The position numbers and the translations under genes are program-made. This document shows positions 26,304 through 35,258 of a stretch of 64,000 nucleotides of DNA, one piece after another; position 1 is the stretch's first letter, and each line of letters begins with the position of its first letter. The notes under the pieces were generated by a model. The model ran no database searches. It was not told the origin of the DNA and worked only from the letters and a program-made list of their open reading frames with translations. Origin of the DNA: Scandinavium ludwigii_A (GTDB lineage: Bacteria; Pseudomonadota; Gammaproteobacteria; Enterobacterales; Enterobacteriaceae); assembly GCA_050516505.1 (NCBI GenBank), contig CP191518.1, positions 372,001-436,000 on the forward strand, written 5' to 3'.

Positions 26304-27635
26304 ATGGCTAAGCAACCGGGATTAGATTTTCAAAGTGCCAAAGGTGGGTTCGGCGAACTGAAACGCAGACTTCTGTTTGTGATTGGTGCGCTGATTGTGT
26401 TCCGTATTGGCTCTTTTATTCCGATCCCTGGTATCGATGCCGCTGTACTTGCCAAACTGCTTGAGCAACAGCGAGGCACCATCATTGAAATGTTTAACAT
26501 GTTCTCTGGTGGTGCTCTCAGCCGTGCTTCTATCTTTGCCTTGGGTATCATGCCGTACATTTCGGCATCGATCATTATCCAGCTGCTGACGGTGGTTCAC
26601 CCGACGCTGGCAGAGATTAAGAAGGAAGGAGAATCTGGCCGTCGTAAGATTAGTCAGTACACCCGCTACGGCACTCTGGTGCTGGCAATATTCCAGGCAA
26701 CCGGTATTGCTACCGGTCTGCCGAATATGCCTGGTATGCAAGGCCTGGTGATTAATCCGGGCTTTGCATTCTACTTCACCGCTGTTGTAAGTCTGGTCAC
26801 AGGAACTATGTTCCTGATGTGGCTCGGCGAACAGATTACTGAACGTGGTATCGGTAACGGTATCTCGATCATTATCTTCGCCGGTATCGTTGCGGGTCTC
26901 CCGCCGGCCATCGCCCATACTATCGAGCAAGCGCGTCAAGGCGACCTGCACTTCCTCCTGTTGCTGTTGGTTGCAGTATTAGTATTTGCAGTGACCTTCT
27001 TTGTTGTGTTTGTTGAACGTGGTCAACGCCGCATTGTGGTAAACTACGCGAAACGCCAGCAAGGTCGTCGTGTCTATGCTGCACAGAGCACACATTTACC
27101 GCTGAAAGTGAATATGGCGGGGGTAATCCCGGCAATCTTCGCTTCCAGTATTATTCTGTTCCCGGCGACCATCGCGTCATGGTTCGGGGGCGGTACTGGT
27201 TGGAACTGGCTGACAACAATTTCGCTGTATTTGCAGCCTGGGCAACCGCTTTATGTGTTACTCTATGCGTCTGCAATCATCTTCTTCTGTTTCTTCTATA
27301 CGGCGTTGGTTTTCAACCCGCGTGAAACAGCAGATAACCTGAAGAAGTCCGGTGCATTCGTACCAGGAATTCGTCCGGGAGAACAAACGGCGAAGTATAT
27401 CGATAAAGTAATGACCCGCCTGACTTTGGTTGGTGCGTTGTACATCACTTTTATCTGCCTGATCCCGGAGTTCATGCGTGATGCAATGAAAGTGCCGTTC
27501 TACTTCGGTGGAACATCGTTACTTATCGTTGTTGTCGTGATTATGGACTTTATGGCTCAAGTGCAAACTCTAATGATGTCTAGTCAGTATGAGTCTGCAT
27601 TGAAGAAGGCGAACCTGAAAGGCTACGGCCGTTAA
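26304..27635 (+). CDS. secY: Sec translocon channel subunit SecY
   Basis: SecY forms the protein-conducting channel of the inner membrane with SecE and SecG; SecA drives export through it. The product is 443 residues, the E. coli length, with ten membrane helices. The cytoplasmic loop containing YAKRQQGRRVYAAQSTHLPL, which contacts SecA and the ribosome, is present, as is the plug region after helix 1. It sits among ribosomal genes in the spc operon. Confidence 0.99.
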   Translation: MAKQPGLDFQSAKGGFGELKRRLLFVIGALIVFRIGSFIPIPGIDAAVLAKLLEQQRGTIIEMFNMFSGGALSRASIFALGIMPYISASIIIQLLTVVHPTLAEIKKEGESGRRKISQYTRYGTLVLAIFQATGIATGLPNMPGMQGLVINPGFAFYFTAVVSLVTGTMFLMWLGEQITERGIGNGISIIIFAGIVAGLPPAIAHTIEQARQGDLHFLLLLLVAVLVFAVTFFVVFVERGQRRIVVNYAKRQQGRRVYAAQSTHLPLKVNMAGVIPAIFASSIILFPATIASWFGGGTGWNWLTTISLYLQPGQPLYVLLYASAIIFFCFFYTALVFNPRETADNLKKSGAFVPGIRPGEQTAKYIDKVMTRLTLVGALYITFICLIPEFMRDAMKVPFYFGGTSLLIVVVVIMDFMAQVQTLMMSSQYESALKKANLKGYGR

Positions 27636-27782
<147 letters not shown>

Positions 27783-27800
27783 TTATTTCGCATATTTTTC

Positions 27801-27829
27801 TTGCAAAGTTGGGTTGAGCTGGCTAGATT
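27801..27829 (+). promoter_or_regulatory. alpha operon promoter
   Basis: TTGCAA (27801-27806), a 17-base spacer and TAGATT (27824-27829) match the known E. coli alpha promoter. The -10 lies inside the hairpin that forms the preceding terminator. Confidence 0.75.
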
Positions 27830-27847
27830 AGCCAGCCAATCTTTTTG
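27818..27847 (+). terminator. spc-alpha intergenic terminator/attenuator
   Basis: The stem GCTGGCTA (27818-27825) with TAGCCAGC (27829-27836) is followed by AATCTTTTT. It can partly separate the spc and alpha operons. Confidence 0.7.
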
Positions 27848-27945
27848 TATGTCTGTACGTATCCATTTGAGTATCCTGAAAACGGGCTTTTCGGCATGGT
27901 GCGTACATATTAAATAGTAGGAGTGCATAGTGGCCCGTATAGCAG
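27848..27945 (+). promoter_or_regulatory. alpha operon leader, S4-binding pseudoknot
   Basis: The leader before rpsM keeps the E. coli elements: the GTATCC...GAAAACGGGCTTTT hairpin region, then GGAGTG and the GTG start. In E. coli, S4 binds a double pseudoknot here and traps the 30S subunit. The structure is inferred by likeness. Confidence 0.7.
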
Positions 27946-28286
27946 GCATTAACATTCCTGATCAAAAACATGCCGTGATCGCATTAACTTCGATCTTCGG
28001 TGTCGGCAAAACTCGTTCCAAAGCCATTTTGGCGGCGGCGGGCATTGCTGAAGATGTTAAGATCAGTGAGCTGTCTGAAGAACAAATCGACACGCTGCGT
28101 GACGAAGTTGCCAAATTTGTCGTTGAAGGTGATCTGCGCCGTGAAATCAGCATGAGCATCAAGCGCCTGATGGATCTTGGTTGCTATCGCGGTTTGCGTC
28201 ATCGTCGTGGTCTGCCAGTGCGCGGTCAGCGTACGAAGACCAACGCACGTACCCGTAAGGGTCCGCGCAAACCGATCAAGAAATAA
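27930..28286 (+). CDS. rpsM: 30S ribosomal protein S13
   Basis: S13 is a 30S head protein contacting the 50S and P-site tRNA. The product is 118 residues, full length (MARIAGINIPDQKHAVIALT). The start codon is GTG, as in E. coli, and is part of the S4-repressed leader structure. Confidence 0.99.
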   Translation: MARIAGINIPDQKHAVIALTSIFGVGKTRSKAILAAAGIAEDVKISELSEEQIDTLRDEVAKFVVEGDLRREISMSIKRLMDLGCYRGLRHRRGLPVRGQRTKTNARTRKGPRKPIKK

Positions 28287-28302
28287 TCGGGGTGATTGAA
28301 TA

Positions 28303-28692
28303 ATGGCAAAGGCACCAGTTCGTGCACGTAAGCGTGTAAGAAAACAAGTCTCTGACGGCGTGGCTCATATCCATGCTTCTTTCAACAACACCATCGTTAC
28401 CATCAGCGATCGCCAAGGTAATGCACTGGGTTGGGCAACAGCCGGTGGTTCCGGTTTCCGTGGTTCACGCAAATCCACTCCGTTTGCAGCTCAGGTTGCA
28501 GCAGAGCGTTGCGCTGAAGCCGTAAAAGATTACGGTATCAAGAATCTGGAAGTTATGGTCAAAGGTCCGGGTCCAGGTCGCGAATCTACCATTCGTGCTC
28601 TGAACGCCGCTGGTTTCCGCATCACTAATATTACTGATGTGACTCCGATCCCTCATAACGGTTGTCGTCCGCCGAAAAAACGTCGCGTATAA
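28303..28692 (+). CDS. rpsK: 30S ribosomal protein S11
   Basis: S11 shapes the platform where mRNA leaves the 30S subunit. The product is 129 residues, full length, ending in the conserved PIPHNGCRPPKKRRV. alpha operon. Confidence 0.99.
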   Translation: MAKAPVRARKRVRKQVSDGVAHIHASFNNTIVTISDRQGNALGWATAGGSGFRGSRKSTPFAAQVAAERCAEAVKDYGIKNLEVMVKGPGPGRESTIRALNAAGFRITNITDVTPIPHNGCRPPKKRRV

Positions 28693-28725
28693 CGCCACGT
28701 TTTCCAGGTTAGTTGGAGATAGAAA

Positions 28726-29346
28726 ATGGCAAGATATTTGGGTCCTAAGCTCAAGCTGAGCCGTCGTGAGGGCACCGACTTATTCCTTAAGTCTGGCGTT
28801 CGCGCGATCGATACCAAGTGTAAAATTGAACAAGCTCCTGGCCAGCACGGTGCGCGTAAACCGCGTCTGTCTGACTATGGTGTGCAGTTGCGTGAAAAGC
28901 AAAAAGTTCGCCGTATCTACGGTGTGCTGGAGCGTCAGTTCCGTAACTACTACAAAGAAGCAGCACGTCTGAAAGGCAACACCGGTGAAAACCTGTTGGC
29001 TCTGCTGGAAGGTCGTCTGGACAACGTTGTATACCGTATGGGCTTCGGCGCTACTCGTGCTGAATCACGTCAGCTGGTTAGCCACAAAGCTATCATGGTA
29101 AACGGTCGTGTTGTTAACATCGCTTCTTATCAGGTTAAAGCGAATGACGTTGTCAGCGTTCGTGAGAAAGCGAAAAAGCAATCTCGCGTGAAAGCCGCTC
29201 TTGAGCTGGCTGAGCAGCGTGAAAAGCCAACCTGGCTGGAAGTTGATGCTGGCAAGATGGAAGGTACGTTCAAGCGTCAGCCTGAGCGTTCTGATCTGTC
29301 TGCGGACATTAACGAACACCTGATCGTCGAGCTTTACTCCAAGTAA
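28726..29346 (+). CDS. rpsD: 30S ribosomal protein S4 (alpha operon repressor)
   Basis: S4 starts 30S assembly, affects decoding accuracy and represses translation of the alpha operon. The product is 206 residues, full length, with an S4 RNA-binding domain (ESRQLVSHKAIMVNGRVVNI). Confidence 0.99.
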   Translation: MARYLGPKLKLSRREGTDLFLKSGVRAIDTKCKIEQAPGQHGARKPRLSDYGVQLREKQKVRRIYGVLERQFRNYYKEAARLKGNTGENLLALLEGRLDNVVYRMGFGATRAESRQLVSHKAIMVNGRVVNIASYQVKANDVVSVREKAKKQSRVKAALELAEQREKPTWLEVDAGKMEGTFKRQPERSDLSADINEHLIVELYSK

Positions 29347-29371
29347 AGCTTAGTACCAAAGAGAGGACACA

Positions 29372-30361
29372 ATGCAGGGTTCTGTGACAGAGTTTCTAAA
29401 ACCGCGCCTGGTCGATATCGAGCAAGTGAGTTCGACGCACGCCAAGGTGACCCTTGAGCCTTTAGAGCGTGGCTTCGGCCATACTTTGGGTAACGCACTG
29501 CGCCGTATTCTGCTCTCATCGATGCCGGGTTGCGCGGTGACCGAGGTTGAGATTGATGGTGTACTTCATGAGTACAGCACCAAAGAAGGCATTCAGGAAG
29601 ATATCCTTGAAATCCTGCTCAACCTGAAAGGGCTTGCGGTGAGAGTTCAGGGTAAAGATGAAGTTATTCTTACTCTGAATAAATCTGGCATTGGCCCTGT
29701 GACCGCAGCCGATATCACCCACGACGGTGATGTCGAAATCGTCAAGCCGCAGCATGTTATCTGCCACCTGACCGATGAGAACGCATCTATTAATATGCGT
29801 ATCAAAGTTCAGCGCGGTCGTGGTTATGTGCCGGCTTCTGCCCGAATTCATTCGGAAGAAGATGAGCGCCCAATCGGCCGTCTGCTGGTCGACGCCTGCT
29901 ACAGCCCTGTAGAGCGTATTGCCTACAATGTTGAAGCAGCGCGTGTTGAGCAGCGTACCGACCTGGACAAGCTGGTCATCGAAATGGAAACCAACGGCAC
30001 AATCGATCCTGAAGAGGCGATTCGTCGTGCGGCAACCATTCTGGCGGAACAACTTGAAGCTTTCGTTGATTTACGTGATGTACGTCAGCCGGAAGTTAAA
30101 GAAGAGAAACCAGAGTTCGATCCGATCTTGCTGCGCCCTGTTGACGATCTGGAATTGACTGTCCGCTCTGCTAACTGCCTTAAGGCAGAAGCTATCCACT
30201 ATATCGGTGATCTGGTACAGCGTACCGAGGTTGAGTTGCTGAAAACGCCGAACCTGGGTAAAAAATCTCTTACTGAGATTAAAGACGTGCTGGCTTCTCG
30301 TGGTCTGTCACTGGGCATGCGCCTGGAAAACTGGCCGCCGGCAAGCATTGCTGACGAGTAA
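29372..30361 (+). CDS. rpoA: RNA polymerase alpha subunit
   Basis: The alpha dimer starts RNA polymerase assembly, and its C-terminal domain binds UP elements and activators. The product is 329 residues, identical in length to E. coli. It has the N-terminal dimerisation domain, a flexible linker near residues 235-250 and the C-terminal domain. The C-terminal domain keeps the DNA-binding arginine in [18 protein letters not shown] and the [16 protein letters not shown] helix. alpha operon. Confidence 0.99.
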
Positions 30362-30401
30362 CCGGATCACAGGTTAAGGTTTTACTGAGAAGGATAAGGT
30401 C

Positions 30402-30788
30402 ATGCGCCATCGTAAGAGTGGTCGTCAACTGAACCGCAACAGCAGCCATCGCCAGGCTATGTTCCGCAATATGGCAGGTTCACTGGTTCGTCATGAGATC
30501 ATCAAGACGACCCTGCCTAAAGCGAAAGAGCTGCGTCGCGTAGTTGAGCCGCTGATTACTCTTGCCAAGACTGATAGCGTTGCTAATCGTCGTCTGGCAT
30601 TCGCCCGTACTCGTGATAACGAGATCGTGGCAAAACTGTTTAACGAACTGGGCCCGCGTTTCGCGAGCCGTGCCGGTGGTTACACTCGTATTCTGAAGTG
30701 TGGCTTCCGTGCAGGCGACAATGCGCCGATGGCATACATCGAGCTCGTTGATCGTTCTGAATCGAAAGCAGAAGCAGCTGCAGAGTAA
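30402..30788 (+). CDS. rplQ: 50S ribosomal protein L17
   Basis: L17 is a 50S protein of the tunnel-exit side. The product is 128 residues, within one of E. coli (MRHRKSGRQLNRNSSHRQAM). Last gene of the alpha operon; a terminator follows. Confidence 0.99.
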   Translation: MRHRKSGRQLNRNSSHRQAMFRNMAGSLVRHEIIKTTLPKAKELRRVVEPLITLAKTDSVANRRLAFARTRDNEIVAKLFNELGPRFASRAGGYTRILKCGFRAGDNAPMAYIELVDRSESKAEAAAE

Positions 30789-30802
30789 TCTGCAGTGATT
30801 TG

Positions 30803-30829
30803 AAAAAACCCGCTTCGGCGGGTTTTTTT
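30803..30829 (+). terminator. Terminator of the alpha operon
   Basis: A strong hairpin (AAAACCCGC, TTCG loop, GCGGGTTTT) is followed by T. Confidence 0.93.
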
Positions 30830-30893
30830 ATACCCTCAGAATCGCCACTTCACTACAATAGCAGTACTCTTTTTGTTCACCCGGACGCACACG

Positions 30894-31265
30894 ATGTGGT
30901 TACTAGATCAGTGGGCCGAGCGTCATATTCTCGACGCACAAAGCAAAGGTAACTTTGATTCCCTGCCAGGCAGCGGTGCTCCTCTGCTTCTTGATGATGA
31001 TTTGCATGTTCCTGTGGAATTGCGTGCAGGCTATCGGCTGCTGAAAAATGCGGGATGTTTGCCTCCAGAACTCGAGCAGCGTAAAGAGGCCGTTGAACTT
31101 ACCGATATTTTAAAGGGGATTCGCGAAGACGATCCTCGTTTTACTGAACTCCATCGCCGTCTTACTCTGCTTGAACTCAAACTGCGACAGTCTGGGATTA
31201 ACACCGATTTTCTACGCGGTGAGTATTCAGATCAGTTACTCAACAAAATCTACCAGGAGCCATAA
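30894..31265 (+). CDS. yhdN: DUF1992 (DnaJ-homologue subfamily C) protein YhdN
   Basis: This is a small conserved soluble protein of unknown role. The product is 123 residues. The motif WAERHILDAQSKGNFDSLPG near the N-terminus is the hallmark of DUF1992. I chose the ATG at 30894, giving MWLLDQWAERHIL as in E. coli; an upstream in-frame TTG is unlikely. Its stop overlaps the zntR start by one base, so the two are probably co-transcribed. No function is claimed. Confidence 0.9.
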   Translation: MWLLDQWAERHILDAQSKGNFDSLPGSGAPLLLDDDLHVPVELRAGYRLLKNAGCLPPELEQRKEAVELTDILKGIREDDPRFTELHRRLTLLELKLRQSGINTDFLRGEYSDQLLNKIYQEP

Positions 31266-31690
31266 TGTTCCGAATTGGTGAATTAGCAAAGCTTGCTGGC
31301 GTAACACCCGACACCATCCGCTATTATGAAAAACAGCAGATGATGGATAATCCAGTGCGCACCGAGGGAGGTTTTAGACTTTATAATGACAGTGACCTAC
31401 AGCGCTTACGTTTCATTCGTCACGGCAGCCAGTTAGGATTTACGCTTGAAGCGATACGTGAGTTGCTATCCATCCGTGTTGATCCGGAACATCACACCTG
31501 TCAGGAATCTAAAAGTATTGTTCAGGCCCGATTGAGTGAGGTTGAAGCTAGAATTGCACAGCTGGAAACCATGCGACGTTCTTTGCAGCGCCTCAATGAT
31601 GCATGTTGTGGGACTGCGCACAGTAGCGTTTATTGCTCAATCCTTGAAGCTCTGGAGCAAGGAGCAGAAACGGAAAAGGCTGGATGTTGA
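31265..31690 (+). CDS. zntR: Zn(II)-responsive MerR-family activator ZntR
   Basis: ZntR activates the zinc exporter gene zntA by bending its promoter when Zn(II) is bound. The product is 141 residues. It has the MerR winged helix (FRIGELAKLAGVTPDTIRYY), a dimerisation coiled coil and the zinc-sensing residues C79, C114, C115, H119 and C124. A C-terminal cysteine completes the E. coli-like pattern. It overlaps yhdN by one base. zntA itself is not in the window. Confidence 0.97.
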   Translation: MFRIGELAKLAGVTPDTIRYYEKQQMMDNPVRTEGGFRLYNDSDLQRLRFIRHGSQLGFTLEAIRELLSIRVDPEHHTCQESKSIVQARLSEVEARIAQLETMRRSLQRLNDACCGTAHSSVYCSILEALEQGAETEKAGC

Positions 31691-31747
31691 TTTCAGAACA
31701 GCCCGGGATTACACTCCCACCGTTTTAAACATAAAATCGGAGAGAAT

Positions 31748-31963
31748 ATGAGCCGCTATCAGCATACGAAGGGGCAAATCAAAGACAACGCTATCGAAGC
31801 GTTACTTCATGATCCGTTGTTTCGCCAACGCATTCATAAAAGTAAGAAAGGGAAAGGGAGTTTTGAGCGCAAGGGCAAACACGGTAACCGGGGTAATTGG
31901 GAGGCCAGTGGCAAGAAAGTGATGCACTTTTTTACCACTGGCCTTCTGCTTTTTGTGCTCTGA
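31748..31963 (+). CDS. arfA: Alternative ribosome-rescue factor ArfA
   Basis: ArfA recruits RF2 to ribosomes stalled on mRNAs without a stop codon, backing up tmRNA. The product is 71 residues. The N-terminal part (MSRYQHTKGQIKDNAIEALL) and the basic KSKKGKGSFERKGKHGNRG region match the family. A strong hairpin lies inside the coding region, so the message is likely cut or terminated before its stop. The normal active product would then be a shorter protein made when tmRNA fails, as in E. coli. The stop abuts the mscL stop on the other strand. Confidence 0.95.
   Translation: MSRYQHTKGQIKDNAIEALLHDPLFRQRIHKSKKGKGSFERKGKHGNRGNWEASGKKVMHFFTTGLLLFVL
31903..31943 (+). promoter_or_regulatory. Hairpin inside arfA (RNase III / terminator-like)
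   Basis: The arms GGCCAGTGG (31903-31911) and CCACTGGCC (31935-31943) form a perfect 9-bp stem, followed by TTCTGCTTTTT. In E. coli the equivalent hairpin truncates arfA mRNA so that it becomes a nonstop message. Confidence 0.8.
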
Positions 31964-32374
31964 TTAAGAACGCGTATTTTGTTCTTTCAGCAGGTCACGA
32001 ATTTCAGTCAGCAGAACTTCTTCTTTCGTTGGCGCAGGTGCTGCTGCCGGTTCTTCTTTTTTACGATTCAGTTTGTTGATCAGTTTGATTGCCATAAAGA
32101 TGGCAAAGGCCACGATCACGAAATCAAAGATGTTCTGAATGAATATACCGTAGTGCATAACAACTGCTGGGACATCACCTTGCGCGTCGCGTAGCGTCAC
32201 GGCAAACTGCTTAAAGTCGACCCCGCCGATCACTAATCCCAACGGGGGCATAATAATATCGGCAACCAGTGACGATACTATTTTACCGAATGCCGCACCA
32301 ATAATGACACCCACCGCCAAATCAACCACGTTTCCGCGCATCGCGAATTCGCGAAACTCTTTAATAATGCTCAT
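31964..32374 (-). CDS. mscL: Large-conductance mechanosensitive channel MscL
   Basis: MscL is a pentameric emergency valve that opens under membrane tension in hypo-osmotic shock. The product is 136 residues, the E. coli length. It has an N-terminal amphipathic helix (MSIIKEFREFAMRGNVVDLA), two membrane helices (VGVIIGAAFGKIVSSLVADI and IFDFVIVAFAIFMAI) and a charged C-terminal bundle. It lies downstream of trkA on the same strand, with a terminator in between. Confidence 0.98.
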   Translation of the reverse strand: MSIIKEFREFAMRGNVVDLAVGVIIGAAFGKIVSSLVADIIMPPLGLVIGGVDFKQFAVTLRDAQGDVPAVVMHYGIFIQNIFDFVIVAFAIFMAIKLINKLNRKKEEPAAAPAPTKEEVLLTEIRDLLKEQNTRS

Positions 32375-32484
32375 TTTATTCTCCTTGTGCCAGCTGACAT
32401 TTATAAGTTTAACAAATGTTTAGTCGATTTCCATTACAGACAGGATGTCAGATGGAATAAATAACCCATAAATAATAAAGGGTT

Positions 32485-32515
32485 AATAAAAAAGGTGCTC
32501 ATTTGAGCACCTTTT
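32485..32515 (-). terminator. Terminator after trkA
   Basis: A 10-bp stem (32491-32500 with 32505-32514) is followed, on the minus strand, by a T run. It sits just after the trkA stop. Confidence 0.87.
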
Positions 32516-32519
32516 ATGG

Positions 32520-33896
32520 TTACAGGAAGAAGGGACTTGGCTGGAATAGTCGCTCGACATCTGTAATAAACTTTTTATCCGTCAGGAACATAATGACGTG
32601 GTCGCCTTGCTCGATGCGTAAATTATCGTTGGCGATCAGCACTTCATTGCCGCGAACTACAGCGCCAATGATTGTGCCTGGCGGCAGCTTAATATCATCA
32701 ATTACGCGACCGACGACGCGGGATGTACTTTCATCCCCGTGGGCCACGGCCTCAATGGCTTCTGCCACACCGCGACGAAGAGAAGATACGCCGACAATAT
32801 CTGCTTTACGCACATGGCTTAGCAGCGCCGAAATGGTCGCTTGCTGAGGAGAAATTGCGATATCAATCACACTTCCCTGAACCAGATCGACATATGCCCG
32901 GCGCTGGATCAGTACCATGACCTTTTTGGCGCCCATGCGTTTGGCCAGCATGGCCGACATAATGTTTGCTTCGTCATCGTTGGTCACAGCAATGAAAAGA
33001 TCAACCTGATCGATATGCTCCTCAGCCAATAATTCCTGATCCGAAGCATCACCATAAAATACGATAGTGTTCTGCAGTTTCTCAGCCAGCTCGGCCGCGC
33101 GTTGCTGATCGCGTTCGATCAACTTCACGCTGTACTCTTTCTCCAGACGATGCGCCAGTCCGGCTCCGATATTCCCGCCGCCAACAAGCATGATGCGTTT
33201 ATAGGGTTTTTCCAGTCGCTGAAGTTCACTCATTACTGCGCGAATGTGTTGTGATGCGGCAATGAAGAAGACTTCATCGCCCGCTTCGACGATGGTCGAA
33301 CCCTGTGGTCGAATTGGCCTGTCATGACGGAAAATCGCCGCAACGCGGGTATCGATATGCGGCATATGTTCGCGCATTGTGGAAAGTGCATTCCCGACCA
33401 GAGGCCCGCCATAGTAAGCTTTCACCACCGCCAGGCTGACTTTTCCTTCCGCGAAATTGACGACCTGTAAGGCTCCTGGATATTCAATCAGGCGGTACAT
33501 GTTATCGATGACCAGCTGTTCTGGTGCGATCAGGTGATCGATCGGTACAGCCTCTGAATGGAAAAGTTTGTCTGCGTCACGAACGTAGTCAGGTGAACGA
33601 ATACGAGCGATACGGTTCGGTGTATTAAATAATGAATAGGCAACCTGACAGGCCACCATGTTTGTTTCGTCAGAACTGGTTACGGCGACCAGCATATCGG
33701 CATCATCCGCACCTGCTTCACGCAAGACGCGAGGATGCGAGCCATGACCCTGGACAACACGAAGATCGAACTTATCCTGCAGGCTACGTAAGCGGTCACC
33801 GTTGGTATCTACCACGGTAATATCGTTGTTTTCGCCGACCAGGTTCTCCGCCAGCGTGCCACCCACTTGTCCGGCACCCAGTATGATAATTTTCAT
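32520..33896 (-). CDS. trkA: Trk potassium transporter NAD-binding subunit TrkA
   Basis: TrkA is the peripheral regulatory subunit of the TrkG/TrkH potassium channels. The product is 458 residues, the E. coli length. Two tandem RCK units are visible. Each has a Rossmann start (MKIIILGAGQVGGTLAENLV and RIMLVGGGNIGAGLAHRLEK) and is followed by a TrkA-C domain. It follows rsmB with a 21-base gap, continuing the fmt-rsmB-trkA-mscL line of E. coli. Confidence 0.98.
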   Translation of the reverse strand: MKIIILGAGQVGGTLAENLVGENNDITVVDTNGDRLRSLQDKFDLRVVQGHGSHPRVLREAGADDADMLVAVTSSDETNMVACQVAYSLFNTPNRIARIRSPDYVRDADKLFHSEAVPIDHLIAPEQLVIDNMYRLIEYPGALQVVNFAEGKVSLAVVKAYYGGPLVGNALSTMREHMPHIDTRVAAIFRHDRPIRPQGSTIVEAGDEVFFIAASQHIRAVMSELQRLEKPYKRIMLVGGGNIGAGLAHRLEKEYSVKLIERDQQRAAELAEKLQNTIVFYGDASDQELLAEEHIDQVDLFIAVTNDDEANIMSAMLAKRMGAKKVMVLIQRRAYVDLVQGSVIDIAISPQQATISALLSHVRKADIVGVSSLRRGVAEAIEAVAHGDESTSRVVGRVIDDIKLPPGTIIGAVVRGNEVLIANDNLRIEQGDHVIMFLTDKKFITDVERLFQPSPFFL

Positions 33897-33917
33897 CAGT
33901 CGCGATCCATTATTTCG

Positions 33918-35207
33918 TCACTGTTTGATTAGCTTAGCGTAAAAGAATCCGTCGCCTTCGTCTGCCGCTGGCAGATTCTGCACTCCTGGACGCTCTGCGC
34001 TGCCGGTTTCGTGGAGTGCCGCATCAGGCGTACGTTTCAGGAACGCGGAAATTTGTTCGCAGTTTTCTTCCGGCAAAATTGAGCAGGTTGCATACACCAA
34101 GGTGCCACCCGTTTTAAGGTGCGCCCATGTTGCATCCAGAATTTCGCTCTGAAGCTGTGCCAACTCGGCAATATCGCGATCGCGGCGTAGCCATTTAATA
34201 TCCGGATGGCGGCGGATGACTCCCGTTGCCGAACAGGGTGCATCCAAAAGGATACGATCGAACAGCTGTTCGCCACACCATTGTGCGGGATAGCGGCCAT
34301 CGCCCTGTTTGACATCGGCTTTCATGCCCAGTCGTTTCAGGTTTTCATACACGCGTGACAGGCGCTGTTCGTCAATGTCGACGGCCATCACGCTCGCTTC
34401 CGGCGCGACTTCCAGAATATGAGTCGTTTTACCGCCAGGAGCCGCACATAAATCCAGAATGGTCTCTCCATTTTTCGGCATCAGATAGTTCATACAGCCC
34501 TGTGCCGAAGCATCTTGCACCGTAACCCAACCTTCCTCGAAACCAGGCAGGGCGAATACCGGTGCCGGTGTTTCCAGGCGTACGGCATCAGGATACGCAT
34601 CATGCGCAAAACCCTTCATGCCTGCCTGGTCCAGCAATGCCAGCCACTCATCGCGGGAATGATGATTACGGTTTACACGCAACCACATTGGCGGACGCAA
34701 ATTGTTCGATTCAAGAATGGATTGCCACTGTTGTGGATAAGCTTTCTTGATGCGTTTTACCAGCCAGCCAGGGTGCAGGAAACGACTTTCCGTCGCGGAA
34801 AATTCTTCAAGCAGTGCTTCTTGATTACGCTGGAATTGGCGCAGCACGCCATTGATCAGCCCTTTTAGCTGCGGGCGCTTAATGGCAACCGCACCTTCTA
34901 CCGTTTCGGCAAGGGCCGCATGAGGAGGAATTCGGGTATGCAGCAGCTGATAAAAACCTACCATGATCAGATAATGTACGGTGCGCTGTTTACCGGTCAT
35001 CGGGCGCGCCATCAGCTTGTTTACCAGCCAATCTAGCTGGGAGAGTGTGCGCAGCACGCCGAAGCTCAGTTCCTGTAAAAGCGCTCTGTCTTTATCAGCC
35101 ACTTTTTGCTGCATGGCGGGCAGGACATTGCTTAAAGACTGGCCTTGTTCCAGCACTTGCTCAACGGCAAGGGCTGCCAGACTACGTAAATTTGTATTTT
35201 TTTTCAT
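33918..35207 (-). CDS. rsmB: 16S rRNA m5C967 methyltransferase RsmB
   Basis: RsmB methylates C967 of 16S rRNA using SAM. The product is 429 residues from MKKNTNLRSLAALAVEQVLE. It has a NusB-like N-terminal domain, then the SAM site (DLCAAPGGKTTHILE) and the two catalytic cysteines in DAPCSATG and YATCSILPEEN. I chose the ATG at 35207, which gives the E. coli N-terminus; a start nine codons upstream is in frame but unlikely. Confidence 0.97.
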   Translation of the reverse strand: MKKNTNLRSLAALAVEQVLEQGQSLSNVLPAMQQKVADKDRALLQELSFGVLRTLSQLDWLVNKLMARPMTGKQRTVHYLIMVGFYQLLHTRIPPHAALAETVEGAVAIKRPQLKGLINGVLRQFQRNQEALLEEFSATESRFLHPGWLVKRIKKAYPQQWQSILESNNLRPPMWLRVNRNHHSRDEWLALLDQAGMKGFAHDAYPDAVRLETPAPVFALPGFEEGWVTVQDASAQGCMNYLMPKNGETILDLCAAPGGKTTHILEVAPEASVMAVDIDEQRLSRVYENLKRLGMKADVKQGDGRYPAQWCGEQLFDRILLDAPCSATGVIRRHPDIKWLRRDRDIAELAQLQSEILDATWAHLKTGGTLVYATCSILPEENCEQISAFLKRTPDAALHETGSAERPGVQNLPAADEGDGFFYAKLIKQ

Positions 35208-35258
35208 AAGCGTAAAAATGAAAAGGCCCGGCAATACCGGGCTTGAAGTAAGGGGACG

